From an uncultured Lachnospiraceae bacterium (lineage in GTDB: Bacteria > Bacillota > Clostridia > Lachnospirales > Lachnospiraceae), in assembly GCA_910578885.1 (NCBI GenBank), contig CAJTSH010000026.1, positions 1 through 46,073 on the forward strand: a stretch of DNA of 46,073 nucleotides, read 5' to 3'. Positions within the stretch are counted from its first letter, which is position 1; each line of letters starts with the position of its first letter. Both the position numbers and the translations under genes were made by a program. Of this stretch, positions 31,815 to 41,151 are shown in pieces. The notes below the pieces were generated by a model that worked only from the letters and a program-made list of their open reading frames with translations, made no database searches and was not told where the DNA came from.

Positions 31815-31846
31815 TAGTAAACGATAAAAGTATTTGCCGTTTACTA
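31815..31846. promoter_or_regulatory. Inverted repeat upstream of the cytidylate-kinase-like gene
   Basis: TAGTAAACG (31815-31823) and CGTTTACTA (31838-31846) form a perfect nine-base dyad with a 14-base centre; ACTATAAA overlaps the right arm and could be a -10 element. Possible operator. Confidence 0.45.
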
Positions 31847-31875
31847 TAAATTTGTGAAGGAAAGCGGGGGATTGC

Positions 31876-32481
31876 ATGGTGAAGGTCATTATTACAATCG
31901 GAAGGCAATTTGGAAGCGGTGGAAGAGAGGTTGGAAGAAAGGTGGCGTCGTCACTGGGGATTCCGTTTTATGATAAGGAATTGCTGGCAATAGCGGCGAA
32001 AGAAAGCGGGCTGAGCGCACAGTTTCTTGAGGACTACGATGAAAAACCCACGAACAGCCTGTTATATTCCATTGTGGTCGGGCAATCTCATATGCTGATG
32101 CATGGAAACGGTCGTATATCTGTAGAACAGATGGCGTCCAAGGCGCAGCGGGATGCGGTGATGAGCGTAGCGTCAAAGGGAAGCTGTGTTATTGTGGGAC
32201 GCTGTGCGGACTATATCTTACGGGAAGAACCGGGATTGGTCCGGGTGTTCCTGTCAGCCTCCAAAGAAGACCGTATCCGACGCATTTGTGAGCGGGATGG
32301 GATGACAGAGGATAAGGCGAGGGATAAAATGCGGCGGATGGACAAGGCAAGAAGATCCTATTACAGCTTTCATGCGGACGGAGATTGGGGTGAAGCCTAC
32401 AATTATGATATATGCATCAATGTCTCACGGTTTGGTATTGATAAAACAGTGGAAACCATTTTACAGTATGTGAAAGCATAA
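31876..32481 (+). CDS. Cytidylate-kinase-like protein
   Basis: 201 residues of the P-loop kinase family often annotated cytidylate kinase-like. The loop ITIGRQFGSGGREVGRKVA (about 6-24) is a variant Walker A typical of this family, and CVIVGRCADYILRE and the RIRRICERDGM lid segment follow. It is distinct from housekeeping Cmk; the substrate is not known. It starts at ATG 31876 behind AAGGAAAGCGGGGG and ends in a terminator shared with the convergent GH25 gene. Confidence 0.85.
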   Translation: MVKVIITIGRQFGSGGREVGRKVASSLGIPFYDKELLAIAAKESGLSAQFLEDYDEKPTNSLLYSIVVGQSHMLMHGNGRISVEQMASKAQRDAVMSVASKGSCVIVGRCADYILREEPGLVRVFLSASKEDRIRRICERDGMTEDKARDKMRRMDKARRSYYSFHADGDWGEAYNYDICINVSRFGIDKTVETILQYVKA

Positions 32482-32505
32482 ACAGAAATCAATATTACAA
32501 AAGAA

Positions 32506-32552
32506 GGCAGCAGGTATTCGGAAAACAAAACCGAATGTCTGCTGCCTCTTTG
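32506..32552. terminator. Bidirectional terminator between convergent genes
   Basis: GGCAGCAGGTATTCGG (32506-32521) and CCGAATGTCTGCTGCC (32531-32546) pair over 16 positions with two wobbles, loop of nine; TCTTTG follows on this strand and an A-rich stretch precedes it, giving T residues on the other. Confidence 0.85.
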
Positions 32553-32573
32553 TATATAATCGTTTTTAAAATC

Positions 32574-35054
32574 TTAGGTGGAAAATCCGATGTTTAAATC
32601 AACCCGCCCGCTGATGCCGGGAACACTTCCGTCGCTGGTATACTGCCACATGAAGATATTTCCCATGCCGGTGTAGTTATGCGGGATGTATATGCTCTGT
32701 GTCCAGCGTGCAATCCAGAGGTTCATATTTGCAAGCTGGCTATTTTCAAAGTAGTGATCCAGCCAGTAAGTATTTGCATATAAGCCGGCCTGATAGCCAT
32801 TTGCGGTAATCGTATTGCAGAATGCCCAAGCAATATCCGTACGATTTTGGTTTGTCAGACCTGCAAGCTGTACGTTATCCTCCATGTCAATTACAACCGG
32901 ATAATTCAGTGTTCTGCCGTTTAAGATACCAAGCACTGTGTTGGCATCTGCCTGAGCCGCTTCCACAGAAGTGGCATAAGAGTAATAATATACGCCGACG
33001 CCAAGACCGGCAGCAACAGCGTCCCGATAGTAGGTTTCAAAATTCGGGTCGATAGAGTAGCCGTTATAAATTCGTATCATTACAAAATGATATCCTGCAT
33101 TTTTTACAGCTTTGAAATCAATCGTCCCCTGCCATTTGGAAACATCAATTCCGTCTAGGGTCTGCCGCACTTGGACGCTGATAGACCGGGTGATCCCATT
33201 TGCCGTGGCGTAAATGGTGGCAGAACCAACACCGATACCGCTGATGACGCCAGAGGAAGAAACTGTCGCAATACTTGGATCGGAAGTGGACCATATTACC
33301 GTAGCGTTCGGGCTTGCAGTAGCGGTTACAGAGGTAGAGAACCGTCTCTGAACGACGACAGAAGTCTGATTCAGTTCCAGAGAAGCCGCTTTTCCCGATA
33401 CATCAGAGGAAAGTCCGTTCTCATAGGAACCCCGTACGGCTGTAATCTTATAGTAATATTTTTTCCCGTTTGTGAGCTTGGAATTGGTGTAAGTGTTATT
33501 TTTGCACTGTCTTTTGATTAACGTATAAGTACCGTTTTTTGAGGTGCTGCGGTAAATATTATAGGAAGCTGCACCGCTTACTTTATTCCAAGAAAGTTTC
33601 AGTTTATTCGCATGAAGCGGGGTCACGCTGATGCCAGTCACCTTTTTTAACGTGGTTGATTTGACCTTAGCGCTGGAGTAGCCGCTAGTTACCTTCTTTT
33701 TGTTTACCGTACGATAGGCTTTTATCTTGTAATAGTATTTTTTTCCGGTAGTTACACCGCTGTTTTTGTAGGAAAGGACCGAGCCGCCCTTTACGGTTGC
33801 AATTTTTTTATAGGTTCCGTTTTTTGAGGTGCTGCGATAAACAATATAACCGTTGGCGCCGCTTACCTTTTTCCATTTCACAGTCAGAGTTCGGTAGTCG
33901 TTGGCTGTGACAGATGAAATGACAGGAGCCTTTAAAGTGATTTTCACAGATGCAATATCGGAATAGCCGCTGTATAATGCCTTTCCACTAACTTTCCGGT
34001 AGGCTTTTACTTTGTAGTAGTAGGTCTTTCCTGTGGTAAGTTTGCTGTCTGTGTAGCTTGTTGTGCCGGCTTTTTTGATGGTAGCGATTTTTTTGTAGCT
34101 TCCGTTCTTGGAGGTACTGCGGTAAATCGTATAGCCGCTCGCTCCGCTGATGCGATTCCATTTCACCGTAGCGGTAGAATAATTCTTGTAAGAAGCGGTA
34201 ACAGTTGGCTTCTGAGGAAGCGGCTTGGCTTTTTTTGTGGCTGTCCAAGGACCGTTTGTAGTAATTCCACCGTTGCTGCGATAAGCGCGGATGCGATAAT
34301 AATAGGTCTTTCCCGTTGTCAGCTTTTTAGCAGTGTAAGAAGTTTTAGAGCTGCTTACAGTTGCAATCTTCTTAAAACCGCTGGCGGACTTGGCAGAACG
34401 GTATATTTCATAACCGCTGGCGCCGGCTGCTTTTTTCCATGTAAGCTTTACCTGATCATAGCGGGCTGAAGCTGCTTGAAAGGAAGCTGGCTTTTCCGTA
34501 TAAGTAACCTTTGCGGATAGGGAATTTGAAAAGGTTCCCTTTACCTGAGCCTCTTTATCGCTGCTATCCGTATAAGAGCGGAAAGCGCAGATACGGTAAG
34601 TGTATGTAACACCGGTCAATATGCCGGACTTGTCCGTATAGGTAACTGTTTTTGCAGAGGAAAGGACAGCTATTTCAGAAAAATCCTTTTCCTGTGAAGA
34701 TTTTCGCTCAATAATGTAACCGGAAACATCCGAAAGAGCATTCCACTGTAAAGAAATGGTATCATAGCTTTTTGCGGAAATCCCGGTTAAAACTACAGCG
34801 GCAGGAGCGTCCGGCGGTACTACCACCACAGGAGGATTCTGTGTTTCTGTAGAATCTTCCCCTTCAGAAGGGGTTTGTATCTTTGCAGAATTTGTACCCT
34901 CGGAAGGGGTTTGGGTTTGTGTGGAATCTACTGCCTCATAGACTCGCGTGCTTTCTGTGGCAGCGGCATATGTAAGTCCATCCGTTCCCAGAAAGATGGA
35001 AGCAGTCAGGGTAAGAGCCAATATTTTTTTTATAGTGGCTTGTAAGTTTCTCAT
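32574..35054 (-). CDS. Secreted GH25 lysozyme with five FnIII repeats
   Basis: 826 residues. Signal peptide (1-30), a Thr/Glu/Pro-rich segment with repeated QTPSEG (about 48-75), five fibronectin type III modules (about 88-575), a bacterial Ig-like group 2 domain (about 580-655; SVTATASPNATVIWSTSDPS) and a C-terminal glycoside hydrolase 25 domain (about 658-826) with DGIDVSKWQG and the catalytic DxE in YPVVIDMEDN. It cleaves peptidoglycan between MurNAc and GlcNAc. FnIII modules 3-5 are nearly repeated (RSTSKNGTYKKIATVK), also visible as DNA repeats around 33520-34150, which suggests expansion by recombination. GAAAGGAGAAC precedes the start. Possibly a self-wall remodelling or competitor-lysing enzyme. 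Confidence 0.93.
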   Translation of the reverse strand: MRNLQATIKKILALTLTASIFLGTDGLTYAAATESTRVYEAVDSTQTQTPSEGTNSAKIQTPSEGEDSTETQNPPVVVVPPDAPAAVVLTGISAKSYDTISLQWNALSDVSGYIIERKSSQEKDFSEIAVLSSAKTVTYTDKSGILTGVTYTYRICAFRSYTDSSDKEAQVKGTFSNSLSAKVTYTEKPASFQAASARYDQVKLTWKKAAGASGYEIYRSAKSASGFKKIATVSSSKTSYTAKKLTTGKTYYYRIRAYRSNGGITTNGPWTATKKAKPLPQKPTVTASYKNYSTATVKWNRISGASGYTIYRSTSKNGSYKKIATIKKAGTTSYTDSKLTTGKTYYYKVKAYRKVSGKALYSGYSDIASVKITLKAPVISSVTANDYRTLTVKWKKVSGANGYIVYRSTSKNGTYKKIATVKGGSVLSYKNSGVTTGKKYYYKIKAYRTVNKKKVTSGYSSAKVKSTTLKKVTGISVTPLHANKLKLSWNKVSGAASYNIYRSTSKNGTYTLIKRQCKNNTYTNSKLTNGKKYYYKITAVRGSYENGLSSDVSGKAASLELNQTSVVVQRRFSTSVTATASPNATVIWSTSDPSIATVSSSGVISGIGVGSATIYATANGITRSISVQVRQTLDGIDVSKWQGTIDFKAVKNAGYHFVMIRIYNGYSIDPNFETYYRDAVAAGLGVGVYYYSYATSVEAAQADANTVLGILNGRTLNYPVVIDMEDNVQLAGLTNQNRTDIAWAFCNTITANGYQAGLYANTYWLDHYFENSQLANMNLWIARWTQSIYIPHNYTGMGNIFMWQYTSDGSVPGISGRVDLNIGFST

Positions 35055-35083
35055 ATCTTTGTTCTCCTTTCATATCGTGCTCT

Positions 35084-35089
35084 ATTATA
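35084..35089 (-). promoter_or_regulatory. -10 element of the GH25 gene
   Basis: TATAAT on the minus strand (plus-strand ATTATA) about 30 bases before the start; I see no good -35 at normal spacing, so activation by a regulator is possible. Confidence 0.45.
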
Positions 35090-35211
35090 ACTCTATTTTA
35101 CAATTTACGAAACCCTTATTTGTGATGGAAAAATGAGGATATGTATTTTGGCCTATGGCAATTTTCGGAAAATATAAAATCATAGTTTATAAAATCTTTA
35201 GAAAAAGTTTG

Positions 35212-35240
35212 TTGATAGTAAATAGTGGTAGTGTTATTAT
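35212..35240 (+). promoter_or_regulatory. Promoter of the ABC exporter pair
   Basis: TTGATA (35212-35217), 17 bases, TATTAT (35235-35240). The start codon follows 30 bases later. Confidence 0.75.
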
Positions 35241-35270
35241 CAAGAAACTAAAAGAAAGGATACGGTTGGG

Positions 35271-37601
35271 ATGAAGAAAATATTTAAAAATATGATTCCA
35301 TACTGGCATATGATTCTTGTAATCGTGCTGTTGTTGGTTGTGCAGGCTTTTTGTGATCTATCGCTGCCGCAGTACACTTCTGATATGATTGATGTTGGGA
35401 TTATGAACAGTGGCGTGGAGCATATTCTTCCGGAGAAGATGACAGGAGAAGAGTATGAATGTGCGGCTATGTTCATGACAGAGGAAGAGAGGAACGTATG
35501 GACGGACTGTTATGAGGAAGAGGATGGATTCTATCAGAGAGTAATTGAGAAAGAAGCGCGGCTCTCGGAATTGGACGAAGAATTGCTCATTCCTATCGTA
35601 CTTACTTATCGTATGGCAAATATGAGCGAAGCTGATTTTAAGGATATGGTGGCAGAGTCCATGAAAGAGAATCCGCAGACAGCAGCGATGGCGGAAGGGC
35701 TTGAGGAAATGACCGTAGATGAAATCGGCGTCATGATGCAGACCGAGTTGAAGTCTTTTGAAGCAGAGAACGAAGAGGGAGATATCATTACTTATGTAGA
35801 TATGCGCCCTCTGATTAAGCGGATGATGGAAAACGGTCAGATGACAGAGGAAGCTGCCGGCAGTGCGAGAAAGAGCATGGAGGAGATGATCGAGTCTATA
35901 GGCAGTACAACACTTTCTTCTATGGGCGTAGCATATGCGATTTCCTGCAATAAGGCAGCAGGTGTAGATGTGGACAATATACAAATTTCTTACCTTTGGA
36001 AAATGGGCGGAAAGATGTTTGTACTTACAGTTCTGATGCTTGCAGCAGCTGTGATTATTGGCTATCTGGCTTCTAGAGTAGGCGCTGGTGTTGGAAGGGA
36101 TTTGCGGGAGAAGATTTTTGGAAGGGTAGTGGGATTTTCCAATGCGGAGATGGACCGGTTCTCAACGGCTTCCCTGATTACGAGAAGTACTAATGATATC
36201 CAGCAGATTCAGATGGTGACGGTTATTATGCTTCGTATGATATTGTATGCGCCGATCATCGGTATCGGAGGGGTCGTGAAGGTCTTTGGGACGGGCGCAG
36301 ACATGGAATGGCTGATTGCGCTTGCAGTCCTTGTGATTATGGGATTTGTACTGCTGCTGGTATCAATTGCAATGCCGAAATTTAAGATTATGCAGAAGCT
36401 GGTGGATGCTTTAAATCTTGTTTCAAGGGAAATATTGACCGGTCTGAACGTTATCCGGGCATTCGGAAGGGAAAAGACGGAAGAAGAGAGGTTTGACAGG
36501 GCAAATCGCGAGCTGACCAGGACGCAGCTTTTTACGAACCGTGTCATGACATTTATGATGCCGGGTATGATGCTTATTATGTATGGAGTGATTTTGCTGA
36601 TTGTCTGGGTGTCGGCGCACCGGATTGATGCGGGAACGCTTCAAGTAGGGGCGATGACGGCGTTTATTACTTATGCGATACAGATTGTCATGGCATTTCT
36701 GATGCTGACTATGATGTCAATTATGCTGCCGAGAGCAGGCGTGGCTGCTGACCGTATTGACGAAGTGCTTCAGACGGATTCTACCATCCGGGAAACGGAG
36801 AAGCCAAAGCGGCTCATGGCTCACAAAGGCGTACTTTGCTTCAATCATGTGAATTTCAAATATCCGGGCGCTGAGGAGAATGCCTTGGAGGACATTGATT
36901 TTGTAGCAGAGCCGGGAAAAACAACTGCTATTATCGGCAGTACCGGGTGCGGAAAATCTACGCTGGTAAATTTGATACCAAGGTTTTATGATGCGACGGA
37001 GGGAACGATTACTTTAGACGGGGAAAATATCTGCGAAATATCATTAAAGGAGCTTCGTGATGAAATCGGATTCGTGCCCCAAAAAGGCGTTCTGTTTTCG
37101 GGAACCATTGCGTCCAATCTTCGCTTTGGAAGGCATGATGCGACGGATGAAGAAATCCGGGAGGCAGCGGGAATCGCACAGGCGTCGGAGTTTATTGAAG
37201 AAAAGCCGCAGCAGTATGAGAGTGAAATAGCCCAAGGAGGAAGCAATGTGTCCGGCGGTCAGAAACAGCGGCTTGCAATTGCAAGGGCGATTGCGAAGAA
37301 ACCTAAGATATTTGTATTTGACGACAGTTTTTCGGCTTTGGACATGAAGACGGATGCAGCGCTTCGCAAAGCGTTGGAAGAGAAGGTTAAAAATTCCACG
37401 GTTCTGATTGTAGCGCAAAGAATCAGTACGATTCTTCATGCAGATCAGATTCTGGTATTGGATGATGGAAGAATTGTGGGAAAAGGAACCCATGAAGAGC
37501 TGCTTGGCAGTTGTGAGGTATATGAACAGATAGCGAAATCGCAGTTGTCGGAAAGAGAATTGGGAATAAAAAATGGAAAGGAGGAGAGCTGTCATGAGTG
37601 A
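35271..37601 (+). CDS. ABC exporter subunit 1 (degenerate ATPase site, large loop)
   Basis: 776 residues: membrane domain plus ATPase domain. Between the first and second membrane helix lies an unusually long, acidic, Met-rich extracytoplasmic insert (about residues 48-240). The ATPase domain has Walker A GSTGCGKST and a canonical signature NVSGGQKQ, but Walker B reads IFVFDD, with Asp in place of the catalytic Glu. This is characteristic of one half of heterodimeric exporters, where the partner supplies the working site. Homologues export drugs, lipids or peptides; the substrate is unknown. It overlaps subunit 2 by eight bases, so the two are made together. Confidence 0.93.
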   Translation: MKKIFKNMIPYWHMILVIVLLLVVQAFCDLSLPQYTSDMIDVGIMNSGVEHILPEKMTGEEYECAAMFMTEEERNVWTDCYEEEDGFYQRVIEKEARLSELDEELLIPIVLTYRMANMSEADFKDMVAESMKENPQTAAMAEGLEEMTVDEIGVMMQTELKSFEAENEEGDIITYVDMRPLIKRMMENGQMTEEAAGSARKSMEEMIESIGSTTLSSMGVAYAISCNKAAGVDVDNIQISYLWKMGGKMFVLTVLMLAAAVIIGYLASRVGAGVGRDLREKIFGRVVGFSNAEMDRFSTASLITRSTNDIQQIQMVTVIMLRMILYAPIIGIGGVVKVFGTGADMEWLIALAVLVIMGFVLLLVSIAMPKFKIMQKLVDALNLVSREILTGLNVIRAFGREKTEEERFDRANRELTRTQLFTNRVMTFMMPGMMLIMYGVILLIVWVSAHRIDAGTLQVGAMTAFITYAIQIVMAFLMLTMMSIMLPRAGVAADRIDEVLQTDSTIRETEKPKRLMAHKGVLCFNHVNFKYPGAEENALEDIDFVAEPGKTTAIIGSTGCGKSTLVNLIPRFYDATEGTITLDGENICEISLKELRDEIGFVPQKGVLFSGTIASNLRFGRHDATDEEIREAAGIAQASEFIEEKPQQYESEIAQGGSNVSGGQKQRLAIARAIAKKPKIFVFDDSFSALDMKTDAALRKALEEKVKNSTVLIVAQRISTILHADQILVLDDGRIVGKGTHEELLGSCEVYEQIAKSQLSERELGIKNGKEESCHE

Positions 37602-39438
37602 AGAAAATAGAAGACCGCAGAGAGGAAGAGGCCCGATGGGAAACAGAGCTATGGTTCCGGGTGAGAAGGCAAAGGATTTTAAAGGTTCTTTTCGGAAGCT
37701 GCTTGGATATGTGGGAAAATACAAAATTGCTATTTTTATTGTCATGATATTTGCTGCGGTGTCTACGGTGTTTTCTGTAGCCGGACCAAAGGTTATGGGA
37801 AAGGCTACGACAGCGCTGGCAGACGGTATGATGAAAAAAGTCGCAGGAACCGGCGGAATTGACTTTCAATATGTAGCGGAAATTCTTCTGATTACGCTTG
37901 GTTTGTATCTGGTGAGCACTATTTTCAGTTTCTTCCAAGGCTGGATTATGACAGCCGTGACTCAGAAGCTGTGTTACCGTATGCGTAAGGAAATATCGGA
38001 AAAAATCAATCGTATGCCGATGAAGTATTTTGAGAGCCGTACCTATGGTGAGGTTTTATCCAGAATCACGAATGATGTGGATACTCTGGGTCAGGGACTG
38101 AATCAGAGTATTACACAGATTATTACATCTGTGGCAACGCTGATTGGCGTTCTGGTTATGATGATTTCTATTTCTCCGCTGATGACAGTGATTGCACTTA
38201 TTATTCTCCCGATTTCAATGCTGCTTGTATCAATTGTGATAAAGTTTTCACAGAAGCATTTCCGCACGCAGCAGGAATATTTAGGGCATATCAATGGACA
38301 GGTGGAAGAGACCTATGGCGGCCATCTGGTCATCAAGGCGTTTAACAAAGAAGAAGAAACGCTTGAGAGCTTCCGTAAGACGAACCGGGTATTATATGAT
38401 TCTGCATGGAAGTCTCAGTTTTTATCGGGATTGATGCAGCCGATTATGGTATTCGTTGGAAATATGGGATACGCAGGCGTTGCGATTTCCGGTGGTATTC
38501 TTGCAATCAGAGGAACAATCGGAATCGGCGATATTCAGGCGTTTATCCAATACGTAAAGAATTTTACACAGCCGATTCAGCAGATGGCACAAGTAATCAA
38601 CCAAGTTCAGTCTATGACCGCTGCGTCGGAGAGAGTTTTTGAGTTCTTAGGGGAAGAGGAGGAAGAGCAGTCAAAAGAAAATTCACTGCCGCTCGAGGAG
38701 ATAGAAGGTGCGGTGGAGTTTGAACATGTACATTTTGGTTACGATCCTGAGCAGATGATTATTCACGATTTTTCCACTAAGGTGGCTCCGGGAGAAAAAA
38801 TTGCAATTGTAGGGCCGACCGGAGCCGGCAAGACGACGATTGTGAAGCTGCTGATGCGGTTTTATGATGTAAACGGGGGATGTATCAAACTGGACGGCAA
38901 TGATATCAGGGATTATAACCGGAGAGATTTGCGGGATGCGTTCGGCATGGTATTGCAGGATACCTGGCTGTTTAAGGGAACAATCATGGAGAATATCCGG
39001 TACGGAAGACTGGATGCGACAGATGAAGAAGTAATTGCTGCGGCACGTGCGGCACATGCCCACCATTTTATTCAGACCTTACCGGGAGGTTACGAGATGG
39101 AATTGAATGAAGACGCCAGCAATGTATCCCAAGGGCAAAAGCAGCTATTGACGATTGCAAGGGCAATTCTTGCAGACAACAGGGTTTTGATTTTGGATGA
39201 GGCGACTTCTTCTGTAGATACGCGCACAGAAGTGCGTATTCAGAAGGCGATGGATAATTTGATGCGCGGGCGTACCAGCTTTATTATTGCCCATCGTCTG
39301 TCTACGATTCGGGATGCAGACCTGATTCTTGTGATGAAGGACGGAGATATTGTGGAGCAGGGAACGCATGAGGAGCTGCTGCAAAAGGATGGATTCTATG
39401 CGGAGCTATATAATTCGCAGTTTGAAGAGGCATCGTAG
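37594..39438 (+). CDS. ABC exporter subunit 2 (catalytic ATPase site)
   Basis: 614 residues. The ATG at 37594 is chosen because AAAGGAGGAG lies just before it and inside the apparent upstream extension from 37573. A basic N-terminus (RRPQRGRGPMGNR), six membrane helices and an ATPase domain with GPTGAGKTT, VLILDEATSS (catalytic Glu present) but an altered signature NVSQGQKQ. Together with subunit 1 this gives one consensus and one degenerate ATP site, as in heterodimeric multidrug exporters of the TM287/288 type. A terminator follows. Confidence 0.94.
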   Translation: MSEENRRPQRGRGPMGNRAMVPGEKAKDFKGSFRKLLGYVGKYKIAIFIVMIFAAVSTVFSVAGPKVMGKATTALADGMMKKVAGTGGIDFQYVAEILLITLGLYLVSTIFSFFQGWIMTAVTQKLCYRMRKEISEKINRMPMKYFESRTYGEVLSRITNDVDTLGQGLNQSITQIITSVATLIGVLVMMISISPLMTVIALIILPISMLLVSIVIKFSQKHFRTQQEYLGHINGQVEETYGGHLVIKAFNKEEETLESFRKTNRVLYDSAWKSQFLSGLMQPIMVFVGNMGYAGVAISGGILAIRGTIGIGDIQAFIQYVKNFTQPIQQMAQVINQVQSMTAASERVFEFLGEEEEEQSKENSLPLEEIEGAVEFEHVHFGYDPEQMIIHDFSTKVAPGEKIAIVGPTGAGKTTIVKLLMRFYDVNGGCIKLDGNDIRDYNRRDLRDAFGMVLQDTWLFKGTIMENIRYGRLDATDEEVIAAARAAHAHHFIQTLPGGYEMELNEDASNVSQGQKQLLTIARAILADNRVLILDEATSSVDTRTEVRIQKAMDNLMRGRTSFIIAHRLSTIRDADLILVMKDGDIVEQGTHEELLQKDGFYAELYNSQFEEAS

Positions 39439-39453
39439 AGATTGGCAGGAATG

Positions 39454-39489
39454 TTGGTTAGGGTGTTTTTGACGCCCTGACCAATCTTT
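39454..39489 (+). terminator. Terminator after the ABC exporter pair
   Basis: TTGGTTAGGG (39454-39463) pairs with CCCTGACCAA (39475-39484) with one wobble, then TCTTT. Confidence 0.75.
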
Positions 39490-39517
39490 AAGAATTGCTA
39501 AATTTCTGTGATTTAGG

Positions 39518-39546
39518 TTGACGCTTTCTTCATAGTTTCCTATAAT
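39518..39546 (+). promoter_or_regulatory. Promoter of the cadherin-like protein gene
   Basis: TTGACG (39518-39523), 17 bases, TATAAT (39541-39546): near consensus. May also serve clpC, since no terminator hairpin is evident between them. Confidence 0.8.
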
Positions 39547-39624
39547 GATACTGTTCAGTTGGAAAAAGATTGTTGCTATTCATAGCTCAGACTAGTAACA
39601 TCAGATTACTTAAGGAGAAAGTCA

Positions 39625-41112
39625 ATGTATAAGATAAAGAAACAGATAAAAGTAATGACGCTTGCCGTGCTTTGTCTGGCAGGCGTACTGATGTGCAATG
39701 TGACAGTACAGGCTGCTTCGGCGGATAATTCTCTGTCGTCGCTGACGCTTTCGGAGGGGACGTTATCCCCATCCTTTCAATATAATGTGGTCAATTATAA
39801 AGCATCAGTGGGAAGCGGCACGAACAGTATCGAGGTACAGGCGAAAACCTCAAACGAAAAGGCGTCTATTCAGTCGGGTACCGGAACGTATGATTTAAAG
39901 GAAGGAAGTAATACAATTAAGGTCGTTGTTCAAGCGGAAAATGGCAATCTTGCCACTTATACCGTTCAGGTGACGAAAGAAGCAGGTTCTGGAACAACCG
40001 GAACAGATGGAAGCCAGAGTGGGGAAAGCGATACAGATGGAGCGGCAGATACGCCGGATGAGGGAAGCAGCGAGACGCCGGTCGTAGTGACTGGAGCCGA
40101 CGGTTATACCGTGGCGGATACCATACCGGAATCGGTGATTCCGACGGATTTTACACAGACAACTGTCAGCTATCTGGAGGAAGACCGACCGGCATTACAA
40201 TATGACAAGGGTGAGGTTACTCTGCTTTATATGGTCAATGAAGAGAATGAGGGAATGCTGTTTCTCTATGATGGTCAGGCGGTATATCCGTTTATCAAAT
40301 TAAGTGCACAGGACAAATATCTTATTTTGCTTCCGGTGCCGGCAGAAGCTGCTCTGGGGGAGAATTATACCTCCGCGGAGCTTGCGATTGATAATAAGAA
40401 TGTCCCGTCCGCATATCAGGATGCGGCAGCGGTTTCCGCTGCACCGGATTTTTATCAAGTGTATGGAATCAACAGTGACGGGGTGACTGGGTGGTATCAG
40501 TATGACAGCGCAGAGGGGACTTATCAGCGTTATCAGGCAATTGAGCCGGTTGAAGCAGATGAGGAAATCAGTGAAGAGTATCAGTTTCTTCAAAAAGCGT
40601 ATAATGATTTGAGTGATAAATATTCCGAACTAAAGAGCCGCGACACCAAATACATGGCAGGACTGATTATTGCAATCGCTGTTCTTTTGATTATTATTGT
40701 CAATCTATTGCTTTTGAGAAGAGAAAAAGGCGGGAACTTAGGAAAAAGACAATCGAAAGAGATTTTTGATGAAGATGTAAAAGAGAAGAAAGAAAAGAAG
40801 AAAAAGAGCAAAAAAGAGCGAAGAATAGACGCAGAAGAGATTCTCACGGGCAGCGGCTTCTATGAGAAAGACGAAGATTCTTTTGCAGATTTTGACGAGG
40901 AGCCGGATTTTAGGTCAGGAAAAAGAGAACTGCGGGAGAAGAAGGACAAAAAAGAAAAAAAGGAGAAGAAGAAACGTTTCGGGAAAAAAGGAGATATTTT
41001 CGATGATGGTGACGATTACTTCGACGAAGAAATGCCATTGATGGGAACTAACATTGAGGAAACACCTTCTTTAGAAGAGGAATTGGAAATTTTGGATTTA
41101 AATGATCTATAA
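39625..41112 (+). CDS. Membrane-anchored protein with cadherin-like domain
   Basis: 495 residues. Signal peptide (1-30), then a cadherin-like beta-sandwich domain (about 35-115; LSSLTLSEGTLSPSFQYNV...YTVQVTKEA), a Gly/Ser/Thr-rich linker, a region of unknown fold (about 165-310), a predicted membrane helix (about 346-366) and a highly charged Lys/Glu/Asp tail. The tail, facing the cytoplasm, is made of KKEKKKK- and DDGDDYFDEE-type runs encoded by A-rich DNA. Such tails are often spacers or binding platforms. The role is unknown; it may link cell surface and cytoplasm. AAGGAGAAAG precedes the ATG. clpC follows after 39 bases. Confidence 0.8.
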   Translation: MYKIKKQIKVMTLAVLCLAGVLMCNVTVQAASADNSLSSLTLSEGTLSPSFQYNVVNYKASVGSGTNSIEVQAKTSNEKASIQSGTGTYDLKEGSNTIKVVVQAENGNLATYTVQVTKEAGSGTTGTDGSQSGESDTDGAADTPDEGSSETPVVVTGADGYTVADTIPESVIPTDFTQTTVSYLEEDRPALQYDKGEVTLLYMVNEENEGMLFLYDGQAVYPFIKLSAQDKYLILLPVPAEAALGENYTSAELAIDNKNVPSAYQDAAAVSAAPDFYQVYGINSDGVTGWYQYDSAEGTYQRYQAIEPVEADEEISEEYQFLQKAYNDLSDKYSELKSRDTKYMAGLIIAIAVLLIIIVNLLLLRREKGGNLGKRQSKEIFDEDVKEKKEKKKKSKKERRIDAEEILTGSGFYEKDEDSFADFDEEPDFRSGKRELREKKDKKEKKEKKKRFGKKGDIFDDGDDYFDEEMPLMGTNIEETPSLEEELEILDLNDL

Positions 41113-41151
41113 ATCTGACTTGAAATACAGTTGCAGGAGGCATTTACATTT

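Noticed and set aside
33520..34150. Regular DNA repeats that might suggest a CRISPR array
   Set aside because: Repeats are about 280 bases apart, lie in frame inside the GH25 gene and encode FnIII modules.
40780..41000. Lys/Glu-rich end of the cadherin-like protein as a frameshift artefact
   Set aside because: Both basic and acidic segments remain in one frame to a proper stop and such tails are known in membrane-anchored proteins.
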